From Phycisphaerae bacterium (lineage in GTDB: Bacteria > Planctomycetota > Phycisphaerae > Tepidisphaerales > Tepidisphaeraceae): a stretch of DNA of 7,917 nt. A program made the position numbers and the translations under genes. Below, piece by piece: positions 1 to 5,375 of this stretch. A model generated the notes under the pieces. That model did not search any database. It had not been told where the DNA came from and saw nothing but the letters and a program-made list of their open reading frames with translations. Within the stretch, counting starts at the first letter, position 1, and each line of letters starts with the position of its first letter. The stretch spans positions 1 to 7,917 of the forward strand of contig JACMJD010000300.1 of NCBI GenBank assembly GCA_014380825.1, in the 5' to 3' direction.

Positions 1-153
1 GAAGGAAACCGCGGCGATCACGAGCAGCATCACCAGCTGGATAGTCCGGCCCCAATACCCTCCGCCGCGCCCGGCGAACAGCAGCCACGCCTGCACGCCG
101 ACGATCAGCAGCAAGCCGACGATGATCTTGCGAGATCGCCCGCGAATCCTCAT
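1..153 (-). CDS. Small membrane protein, N-terminal part only (cut by left edge)
   Basis: Reading the minus strand from the ATG at 153 gives 51 open codons that run off the left edge. The visible protein starts with a basic stretch (MRIRGRSRK), followed by a hydrophobic segment at about residues 10-26 (IIVGLLLIVG...), a glycine-rich turn at about 28-35, and a second hydrophobic stretch from about 38 to the edge (TIQLVMLLVIAAV). This is the pattern of an integral membrane protein with its positive N-terminus in the cytoplasm. It lies 59 bp downstream of folE on the same strand, so it could be co-transcribed. No Shine-Dalgarno sequence or clear -10 box precedes the ATG. I do not recognise a family, and the real length is unknown. 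Confidence 0.6.
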   Translation of the reverse strand, partial: MRIRGRSRKIIVGLLLIVGVQAWLLFAGRGGGYWGRTIQLVMLLVIAAVSF

Positions 154-212
154 TGGATATTCGTCATTCGGATTTGTTTCGGATTTCGAATCTCGGACTT
201 CGGGATTCGTCT
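154..212. repeat. Intergenic TTCGGATTTCG-type degenerate short repeat
   Basis: The gap between the folE stop and the next minus-strand start is markedly richer in A/T than its flanks. It consists of variants of one short word: TTCGGATTTG, TTTCGGATTTCG, CTCGGACTTCG, GGGATTCG. On the minus strand this reads as GAATCCCGAAGTCCGAG followed by ATTCGAAATCCGAAAC. Spacers of this GAA-TCCGAA style are, as far as I recall, common as dispersed intergenic elements in planctomycete genomes, but a genome-wide count is needed. No clear terminator hairpin with a T-run is visible. Confidence 0.5.
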
Positions 213-827
213 CTAGATCTTCCCATGCTTCTCACTGTACATCAGCGTCAGGATCTCATTCCGGCTCGACGGATTCTCTTTGAATATCCCGCGCAGCGCA
301 CTGGTGACCATTACCGCGCCGGGTTTTTGCACACCGCGGATCGTCATGCAGGTGTGCGTTGCTTCGATCACGCACGCCGCCCCGATCGGGTTCAGCTCTT
401 CCATCAACGCATCGGCGATCTGCGTCGTGAGCCGCTCCTGCACTTGCGGCCTGCGCGCGTAACCATCAACCAGGCGGGCGAGCTTGCTGAGTCCGACCAC
501 TTTCCCATCCGGCAAATACGCCACATGCGCGCGGCCAGTGAACGGCAGCAGGTGATGTTCGCACAGCGAGTGAAACGAGATGTCGCGAAGCAAAACGACT
601 TCGTCATATCGTTCGTGAAACACCGTCTTCAGATGCGTCCGCGGATCCTCGCGCAATCCCGACATCAGCTCGGCATACGATCGCGCGACGCGATTGGGCG
701 TTTTCAACAGGCCTTCGCGATCCGGATCTTCGCCCACCGCGAGCAGAATCTCCCGCACGGCCTTCTCGATGCGCGGCAGATCCACCGGCTCGGTCGTCAG
801 CACCTCATCTTTTTTCGTCGCAGCCAT
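213..827 (-). CDS. folE: GTP cyclohydrolase I
   Basis: FolE (EC 3.5.4.16) converts GTP to 7,8-dihydroneopterin triphosphate, the first step of folate synthesis and also an entry to other pterins and to queuosine. The protein is 204 aa, close to the usual bacterial length. The zinc site is intact: C89 and H92 in SLCEHHLLP (residues 87-95) and C160 in [10 protein letters not shown] (157-166). H91 and H158 correspond to the other active-site histidines, and the RPQVQERLT motif (126-134) is complete. The reading frame stays open far upstream on the opposite strand of the epimerase, but homology begins only at about residue 17. The ATG at 825-827 is chosen because a perfect TATAAT lies 7 nt before it. 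No ribosome binding site is present, so translation is probably leaderless. No other folate gene is in view. Confidence 0.97.
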   Translation of the reverse strand: MAATKKDEVLTTEPVDLPRIEKAVREILLAVGEDPDREGLLKTPNRVARSYAELMSGLREDPRTHLKTVFHERYDEVVLLRDISFHSLCEHHLLPFTGRAHVAYLPDGKVVGLSKLARLVDGYARRPQVQERLTTQIADALMEELNPIGAACVIEATHTCMTIRGVQKPGAVMVTSALRGIFKENPSSRNEILTLMYSEKHGKI

Positions 828-828
828 G

Positions 829-856
829 ATGACGATTATATGCGATTCAGTACGAT
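829..856 (+). promoter_or_regulatory. Promoter of the epimerase gene, leaderless type
   Basis: The plus strand carries ATGACG (829-834, 4/6 match to the -35 consensus), a 16-bp spacer and TACGAT (851-856, 4/6 match to the -10 consensus). Seven bases then lead to the ATG at 864, the same spacing as in the divergent folE promoter. Each box is only a moderate match, so the call rests mainly on the repeated 7-nt geometry and on the absence of a Shine-Dalgarno sequence. Confidence 0.5.
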
Positions 857-861
857 GCCAA
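835..861 (-). promoter_or_regulatory. Promoter of folE, leaderless type
   Basis: On the minus strand a consensus -10 box TATAAT (840-835) is preceded by TTGGCA (861-856), a 5/6 match to the -35 consensus, with a shortish 15-bp spacer. Seven bases separate the -10 box from the folE ATG, so transcription should begin at or within a base or two of the start codon. The elements interleave with the plus-strand promoter of the epimerase. Box matches are seen directly; activity is inferred. Confidence 0.7.
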
Positions 862-863
862 CT

Positions 864-1865
864 ATGCGAGTACTTCTCATCGGCGGAACCGGGTTGATCA
901 GCGTCGGCATCATCAAGCATCTGCTGGCGCGTGGGGCGGATTTGACGATGTTCAACCGGGGCAAGCGCTCCACGACCGTGCCGGCGGGCGTCAAGCATCT
1001 GGTCGGTGATCGGAATGATAAGTCGTTCGAAACGTTTTTCGACGGTCGGCCGTTCGACGTTGTCATCGACATGATCTGTTTTTCGCCCGCACAGGCGGAG
1101 GCGAGCGTGCGGGCGTTTGGTGCACGATGCGAGCACTTCATCTTCTGCTCGACCGTCTGCACGTATGGCGTGAAGATTCCGCCGAACGTGCTCGTCGATG
1201 AATCGTTTCCGCAGGAACCGATCAGCGAATATGGCCGAAACAAAGTGCTGTGCGAGCAGATCTTCAAGCGCGCCGATGAATCCGGAAAATTCAACACGAC
1301 GATCATTCGGCCAAGTCACACGTACGGACCGGGTTCGCCGCTGATCGATCATCTCGAACCGGATCCGGTTTCCTGGGATCGAGTCGAACGTGGTTTGCCC
1401 GTATTGTGCGGCGGCGACGGGCTCGGCTTGTGGGTCGCCACCCATCGCGATGATGTCGGCAAGCTGTTCGCGTATTCCGCCATGGAACGCAAGACGTTTG
1501 GCCAGAGCTATAACGCGACGCGCGACGAGAATTTCACGTGGCGGGATTATTACGCTGCGGTTTCAAGCGCCATCGGCAAGCGCGCGAAGGTGATCTTCAT
1601 GCCGGCGAGCTGGATCGTGGCGCACGATTCGAAACGATTCGGCCTGCTGCGCGAGATCACGCAATACCACGGCGCCTACAACTCGGCCGCGGCGAAGCGC
1701 GATGTGCCGCAGTTTCGGTGTGAGATCGATTTCGCCGATGGTGCGGAGCAGACGTTGAAGGATCAACGCGAACGCAGCGCGGGGAAAACTTCAGAAGGCG
1801 ATGCGTTGTACGACACGATGGTCAGAAAGGCTCTCGCGATGGGCGTTGAGCCGATCAAGCTTTGA
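864..1865 (+). CDS. NAD(P)-dependent epimerase/reductase, extended SDR family
   Basis: This 333-aa protein is an extended short-chain dehydrogenase/reductase acting on a nucleotide-sugar-like or related substrate; the exact substrate cannot be read from sequence. The Rossmann start is [13 protein letters not shown], with the dinucleotide loop at residues 7-13. The third glycine of the usual GGTGxxG is Ser13, as seen in a subgroup related to CSP41-like epimerases. N31-R32-G33 after the second strand suggests NADP preference. The acid loop GDRND is at 48-52, the active-site Ser/Thr at 96-97 (FCSTVCTYG), and catalytic Tyr123 and Lys127 in YGRNK. The C-terminal substrate part includes RPSHTYGPG and a typical THRDDVG motif. 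The frame has in-frame ATGs at 840 and 855, but the one at 864 begins the first beta strand and has a TACGAT box 7 nt upstream. It diverges from folE with only 36 bp between starts. Confidence 0.9.
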   Translation: MRVLLIGGTGLISVGIIKHLLARGADLTMFNRGKRSTTVPAGVKHLVGDRNDKSFETFFDGRPFDVVIDMICFSPAQAEASVRAFGARCEHFIFCSTVCTYGVKIPPNVLVDESFPQEPISEYGRNKVLCEQIFKRADESGKFNTTIIRPSHTYGPGSPLIDHLEPDPVSWDRVERGLPVLCGGDGLGLWVATHRDDVGKLFAYSAMERKTFGQSYNATRDENFTWRDYYAAVSSAIGKRAKVIFMPASWIVAHDSKRFGLLREITQYHGAYNSAAAKRDVPQFRCEIDFADGAEQTLKDQRERSAGKTSEGDALYDTMVRKALAMGVEPIKL

Positions 1866-1866
1866 T

Positions 1867-2448
1867 TTACGAGAGTATCTCAAACCGAATCACCCAAACC
1901 AGCGGATCGTCCTGCCAGCGCTTGCCCGGCGACTTGAAGATTCCGTCCCACAATTCAGCGAACCATCTGCGCGGCGAAAGTCCGCACGAACTCGGGTCAT
2001 ATCCTTCATCGCGCGCATCAGTCGTCGATATGGATTTCAGCGACTGCGGTTCGACCGACGTGATGCGCAACACAATCCGACACGCCACACGCGGCATGTG
2101 AAACGTGGGCCGAAATCGTGTGCCATCGTTCGCGTGGTCGGCGGAATAGCGGTAGGTGGATCGTCCGGCGTGCGTCCACCGCTCGCGCACCCACAACCGA
2201 TCGCCTGGCGCGCCGAACGGACAATTCGCTTCGCCGGCCGACAATCGTCGCGTTTGGTTTTTCCGCCCGGTTAGAAGCGCCCGGATCATCTCGTCGTTAA
2301 AAGAGATCGGCCGCTCGGACCTGCGCGTCGTCGCCGACTTCGCTCTGATTCGAACGGGCGGCGGGACGGTTGGCGTTCGTTGGCAGATGTGATCGCCCAG
2401 CGCTTCCATCTGTCGCCGTCTCTCCCGATTGGATTTCGTCGCGGCCAC
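1867..2448 (-). CDS. Phage-type ASCH-like (PUA-fold) protein
   Basis: The 193-aa product resembles a family common in prophages and also found on chromosomes. Its recognisable motifs are ERPISFNDEMIRALLTGRKNQTRR (about 45-68, including GRK..TRR), CPFGAPGDRLWVRERW (76-91), a HMPRVACRI motif (117-125) and a terminal FAELWDGI...DDPLVWVIRFE segment. ASCH domains share the PUA fold and are thought to bind RNA; members elsewhere have RNA or modified-nucleoside roles, but none is proven for this family. Residues 1-44 form a very basic, probably disordered extension (SNRERRR, RIRAKSATTRR) that I do not expect in typical relatives. The GTG at 2448 is chosen because a promoter ends 9 nt upstream. An ATG at 2409 (180 aa), preceded by GGGAG 12 nt away, is a credible alternative. 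The stop lies one base from the epimerase stop (convergent). Confidence 0.8.
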   Translation of the reverse strand: MAATKSNRERRRQMEALGDHICQRTPTVPPPVRIRAKSATTRRSERPISFNDEMIRALLTGRKNQTRRLSAGEANCPFGAPGDRLWVRERWTHAGRSTYRYSADHANDGTRFRPTFHMPRVACRIVLRITSVEPQSLKSISTTDARDEGYDPSSCGLSPRRWFAELWDGIFKSPGKRWQDDPLVWVIRFEILS

Positions 2449-2457
2449 GTTTACTGG

Positions 2458-2486
2458 ATGTTATCGTCCTTTCCCGCGCTTGTGAA
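2458..2486 (-). promoter_or_regulatory. Promoter of the ASCH-like gene
   Basis: On the minus strand TTCACA (2486-2481, 5/6 match to the -35 consensus) and TAACAT (2463-2458, 4/6 match to the -10 consensus) are separated by an optimal 17 bp. The predicted transcription start, about 7 nt after the -10 box, falls 0-3 nt before the GTG at 2448, which would give an almost leaderless mRNA. Confidence 0.55.
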
Positions 2487-2548
2487 AACGGAATCACTTG
2501 ATGAAATAGATTTGTTCGCGCTGCGTATTCACGACCATGTCTATCGCG

Positions 2549-2554
2549 AAGGAG
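2549..2554 (+). promoter_or_regulatory. Ribosome binding site deciding the GIN-protein start
   Basis: AAGGAG ends 6 nt before the ATG at 2561, a near-ideal Shine-Dalgarno arrangement. It favours that ATG over the in-frame ATG at 2537, which has no ribosome binding site. The same bases would encode Lys-Glu if translation began at 2537. Confidence 0.7.
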
Positions 2555-2560
2555 CGTCCC

Positions 2561-3226
2561 ATGTTGCTCGTTCTCTCACAGATTTTCGCCGCCGCGCTGG
2601 TTTCCATGATGCTGTCCGCCAGCGGATGCGTCATGGCATCGGATCAGATTCAAGGCTCCGGTGTCGCTAAGACCGAAACCCGCGACGTGCCCGCCTTCAC
2701 GCGCATCGAAACGACAGGATCGGCCGACGTCATTGTGACGATCGGCGACAAGCAATCGATGACGGTTGAAGCCGACGACAACATCCTGCCGCTGCTGACG
2801 ACCGAAGTGAAAGGCGACAAGCTGGTGATCGGCTCGCGCGACAGCTATTCGCCCCGGACCAACATCAAGATCACGATCACGGTGCCGTCGCTCGATGGCG
2901 CGTCAGTGAGCGGCTCAGGGCAGATCAACGTGACCGGCGTGAATGGCAAGAAGTTCGATGCGCAGATCACCGGGTCGGGCCAGGTCAATCTCGTCGGCCA
3001 GGCCGATTCGCTCAACGCGACCATCGCCGGTTCGGGGAACCTTGAAGCGACGAAGTTTACGGTGTCCGATGCGACGGTGCGGGTGACCGGCAGCGGCGAT
3101 GCGAAGGTCAACGCCACGAAATCCCTGAACGCCACTGTCACCGGCAGCGGCGATGTCCGCTACACCGGCAGGCCGTCGAGCGTCCAAGAGCAGGTTCACG
3201 GTTCGGGCAGCGTGAAGAAGATGTGA
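2561..3226 (+). CDS. GIN-domain (DUF2807) exported protein, probable lipoprotein
   Basis: The 221-aa product has a hydrophobic export signal at residues 2-20 ending in SASGC, so Cys23 could be lipidated (Ala at -3 is weaker than the usual Leu). The mature part is a head-GIN / DUF2807 domain, a beta-solenoid-like fold of unknown function at the cell envelope. It opens with GSGVAKTETRDVPAFTRIETTGSADV (about 32-57) and then carries regular GSG turns at 118, 138, 157, 177, 195 and 214, spaced 18-20 residues apart and alternating with hydrophobic strands. The ATG at 2561 is chosen for its AAGGAG site. However, the signal peptide then lacks positive charges, whereas starting at 2537 adds MSIAKERP and a more normal n-region, so 229 aa remains possible. 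It is divergent from the ASCH-like gene and is followed 4 bp later by repeat copy A. Confidence 0.88.
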   Translation: MLLVLSQIFAAALVSMMLSASGCVMASDQIQGSGVAKTETRDVPAFTRIETTGSADVIVTIGDKQSMTVEADDNILPLLTTEVKGDKLVIGSRDSYSPRTNIKITITVPSLDGASVSGSGQINVTGVNGKKFDAQITGSGQVNLVGQADSLNATIAGSGNLEATKFTVSDATVRVTGSGDAKVNATKSLNATVTGSGDVRYTGRPSSVQEQVHGSGSVKKM

Positions 3227-3230
3227 CTGC

Positions 3231-3381
3231 TTCCTCCCCTCACTGGCAGGGAGGGGCCGGGCGAGAGTCGAAGCGCGGCCAACTCATCGTCCGGTTCCTT
3301 CAACCAGGCGTCCTCTTCTTCAAGGACTCGAGCTTCGACCCTCACCTAACCCCTCCCTGCCGAGGAGAGGAGTCAAAGTCA
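3231..3381. repeat. MITE-like repeat, copy A (40-bp inverted arms)
   Basis: This element is homologous to 5228-5375. Identical blocks include a 17-bp core (3270-3286), 11 bp at 3326-3336, 9 bp at 3338-3346 and 9 bp at 3364-3372. Its outer arms, 3234-3273 and 3333-3372, are inverted repeats matching at 31 of 40 positions by hand alignment. It starts 4 bp after the stop of the GIN gene. Its right half is read through in the minus strand as the C-terminus of the 454-aa protein. The minus-strand translation of such an arm, PLLGREGLGEG, is typical of dispersed CCCTCACC/GGGAGGGG repeats. No transposase and no clear target duplication are seen. Confidence 0.8.
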
Positions 3382-4684
3382 TCCGATTTCGATACGCGCC
3401 CGCCGCGTGACCGACGGTGTCGTAACCGCGGCCGACTCCGGTGTCCGCGAGCGATATCAAGATAGCTGCGGGTGACCGATCGCTTCGATCCGCCAGGCTG
3501 AATGCGATCGAGTTCGCCGGCACACCCCAGCCGGCGGTGGGGGAGATTTCATCCGATGCCTGCGCGCTCCAGTCGCGCAGCGTGATCGAACACAGCGCGG
3601 ATTCATTATCGAACAAGGTGATCGTCAGCGGATCGCCGCGCGTTAGCGGACCGCTGGCGAGATCATGAAACGGACCCTTCTCCGCGTTGGTGGCTTCGAC
3701 GATGCGCAGCCGATTCGTGGCCGCGTCGAAGTAGGCGAAGCGAATCGGCGCGCCGATTGGATAGTCGGAGTATTTCACGTCGACTTTCGCATCGTCGCAC
3801 GGCGAGAAGCTGATTCGCAATTTTCGGTGCCCGACGATCGCAATTTCGCAATAGCTGTTCAGATGCGAGAACACCGCCTGCGGCAATCGAGACATCGCAT
3901 CGAGCTCGATCCGCTCCCGCGCAGTCGCATCGACCGCCAGCATGCTGACATCGTCGTCCGCGTACCAGGCCCGCAGCGTCTCTCGCTCGGCCCGTTCCAA
4001 TGCAACGATTCGGCGCTCGGGCCCTCGCCGCTGATCGCGCGGCGAAAGGATCGTCCAGCTTCGGTCCGGCGATCGGCTGATAAACGTCAGCAGCGGCGCG
4101 ACCTGCACCTGCGCGCGACCCACACCCCAAACAACTTGGCCGCTGGAGGTGTGCACGCCGAGATTGCTTCGTAGCTGAACGCCCTGGATGTAGTCCGTGA
4201 CGATTGAATCAGCCGGCGGCGATGGCAATTCGATCTCGATCGGTGTCGTGCGCGGATTGCCCGCGCGCTCGAGCGGCGGGAAGATCGCACCGATCGCTAG
4301 TGCGAGGATTGCCATCGCTATTCGCTTCAGCGATCGCGGCGGGAACGGTCTCAGGCTCCACGCCATCACCAATGCACCGGCTACCGCCAGCGGGGCGATC
4401 AGTCGCGCGCTGATCGGAAAGACGATGATCCCACTGATGGCCGCGCCGAGCCAGGCGAGCGGGAAGATCAGGACCAGATGCTGCGCCAGTTGTGGTCGCT
4501 TCATCACTCGAGCGAGCAGCACGCCTATCGCGATGAGCAGCACCAACATCGGGCCGACGCGATTGGTCCAGAATCGTGGGTGACCGATCGCGAACCCGCC
4601 CGGCATGAAGATCATCCACACGGCCGCGGCGAACGCGTGCGCGGTTACAATTGACACGGAAGACAACCGGCTGAAGAGTTTCAT
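3320..4684 (-). CDS. Membrane protein of unknown function with C-terminal exported domain
   Basis: I do not recognise a family for this 454-aa protein. The N-terminal third holds about five hydrophobic segments (roughly 10-33, 44-60, 69-91, 94-111, 121-137). A long polar part follows (140-454), which by its position is probably extracytoplasmic. That part contains a run of acidic and charged residues (DQRRGPERR, ADDDVS), three widely spaced cysteines (279, 296, 365) and mixed beta-like segments, with no catalytic motif I can name. The ATG overlaps the stop of the hydrolase gene in an ATGA (4684-4681), so the two are probably translationally coupled and may act together in the membrane. Residues from about 435 to the end lie inside repeat copy A, so the natural C-terminus may have been replaced or extended. 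Unrelated Gly/Glu/Arg-rich composition of that tail supports this. Confidence 0.8.
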   Translation of the reverse strand: MKLFSRLSSVSIVTAHAFAAAVWMIFMPGGFAIGHPRFWTNRVGPMLVLLIAIGVLLARVMKRPQLAQHLVLIFPLAWLGAAISGIIVFPISARLIAPLAVAGALVMAWSLRPFPPRSLKRIAMAILALAIGAIFPPLERAGNPRTTPIEIELPSPPADSIVTDYIQGVQLRSNLGVHTSSGQVVWGVGRAQVQVAPLLTFISRSPDRSWTILSPRDQRRGPERRIVALERAERETLRAWYADDDVSMLAVDATARERIELDAMSRLPQAVFSHLNSYCEIAIVGHRKLRISFSPCDDAKVDVKYSDYPIGAPIRFAYFDAATNRLRIVEATNAEKGPFHDLASGPLTRGDPLTITLFDNESALCSITLRDWSAQASDEISPTAGWGVPANSIAFSLADRSDRSPAAILISLADTGVGRGYDTVGHAAGAYRNRMTLTPLLGREGLGEGRSSSP

Positions 4685-5223
4685 GATGGCTGACGATCAC
4701 GGCCTGCAAGGCGCCTGGCCGACTTTACCAATTGTTCGTCGAGTCCAGGCGTGAGCAGTTCTACGGGCGTGCGGCGTTTGAAGATCGCAATCGCGATCGT
4801 CCAGAGCAGTAGGACCGCGGCAGTCGTCGTGTTCTGCCACGACGTGAACTCCCAGCCATTCTGATTCCGAAACTTGAACGACGGATCGAACGGCCAGTGG
4901 TAATAAATCGGCCAGTTCGGACCCGAGCCGAAATAGTCCATGACCAGGTGTGAGTGCGCGAGCGCGAGATAGAGGACGAACACGCCGACGATTCGCCGCC
5001 CGCGCGAGAACGCGGCCAGCGTCGTGGCGATCACCAGCGCGAACAGAAGATTGTGGCCGAGCAGGTGATGATACGTCTGATACGCCGACTCACCGGCCAC
5101 GATGCTGAGCCCGTCCAGATCCGGCACGCTCGCCGCCGCCATGCACGCGGCGCGTTCGCGTGCCGTGAGCGGAAACAAGTTGCCGACGCACCAGCCGGTC
5201 ATGATGTGGGTGGGGACGTGCAT
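4681..5223 (-). CDS. Membrane-bound metal-dependent hydrolase, YdjM/DUF457 type
   Basis: The 180-aa product belongs to the YdjM-like group of small inner-membrane proteins annotated as metal-dependent hydrolases; the substrate is unknown. Putative metal ligands are all present: H6 in PTHIMTG, the SVPDLDG motif (32-38) with D35 and D37, H52-H53 and H57 in YHHLLGHNL, and HSHLVMDYF (90-98) with H90, H92 and D96. Hydrophobic segments are at about 59-71, 78-90 and 132-148, followed by a basic tail. The ATG at 5223 follows GGGGAG by 7 nt, and that site lies inside repeat copy B. Its TGA overlaps the ATG of the downstream membrane protein. It is on the same strand as the upstream ABC permease, 149 bp away, with the repeat filling the gap. 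Confidence 0.85.
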   Translation of the reverse strand: MHVPTHIMTGWCVGNLFPLTARERAACMAAASVPDLDGLSIVAGESAYQTYHHLLGHNLLFALVIATTLAAFSRGRRIVGVFVLYLALAHSHLVMDYFGSGPNWPIYYHWPFDPSFKFRNQNGWEFTSWQNTTTAAVLLLWTIAIAIFKRRTPVELLTPGLDEQLVKSARRLAGRDRQPS

Positions 5224-5227
5224 ATTC

Positions 5228-5375
5228 TTTCTCCCCTCCCCGGAAGGGAGGGACAGGGGGAGGGTTGAAGCGCGGCCAACTCAAAGCTCCGTTTAGTCAA
5301 CCAAGCGTTCGCTTCAAGCACTCGAGCTTCCACCCTCACCCAGCCTCTCCCTTACAAGGAGAGGAGCCAGACTCA
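5228..5375. repeat. MITE-like repeat, copy B (40-bp inverted arms)
   Basis: This second copy of the 3231-3381 element has the same order of blocks: core GAAGCGCGGCCAACTCA at 5267-5283, ACTCGAGCTTC at 5320-5330, ACCCTCACC at 5332-5340 and GGAGAGGAG at 5358-5366. The arms 5231-5270 and 5327-5366 match as inverted repeats at 31 of 40 positions. One arm pair is C:G in copy A (3247/3359) and A:T in copy B (5244/5353), a compensatory change. The element fills the whole space between the ABC permease stop and the hydrolase start, touching the permease stop codon at one end and lying 4 bp from the hydrolase ATG at the other. Confidence 0.8.
5231..5252 (-). promoter_or_regulatory. Repeat-borne ribosome binding site within a hairpin, upstream of the hydrolase
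   Basis: On the minus strand CCCTCCC (5252-5246), a 5-nt loop TTCCG and GGGAGGG (5240-5234) form a perfect 7-bp stem. The best Shine-Dalgarno match for the hydrolase, GGGGAG (5236-5231), overlaps the 3' arm of the stem and ends 7 nt before the ATG. Pairing would occlude part of the site, so the hairpin could damp or tune translation. The sequence features are seen; the regulatory effect is inferred. Confidence 0.5.

Noticed and set aside
153..863. Long upstream extension of the epimerase frame across the antisense of folE
   Set aside because: The extra ~237 residues are Arg/His/Gln-rich antisense translation of folE with no domain, and the Rossmann fold begins at the ATG at 864. It is a high-GC frame-openness artefact.
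828..1445. Upstream extension of the folE frame across the antisense of the epimerase
   Set aside because: The extension has shadow composition with no family similarity, and a -10 box sits just before the ATG at 827.
2480..2512. Plus-strand promoter for the GIN gene (TTGTGA with TAGATT)
   Set aside because: The spacer between the two boxes would be 21 bp, outside the usual range, and no better pair was found, so it was not listed as a feature.
3231..3381. Repeat copy A as an intrinsic terminator for the GIN gene
   Set aside because: The arms can form GC-rich hairpins, but no T-run follows them and the same sequence is coding on the minus strand, so a terminator call is not supported.
3231..5375. 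The repeats and intervening genes as a composite transposon
   Set aside because: The copies contain no transposase, no target duplications are visible at the outer edges, and the enclosed genes are in ordinary operon order.
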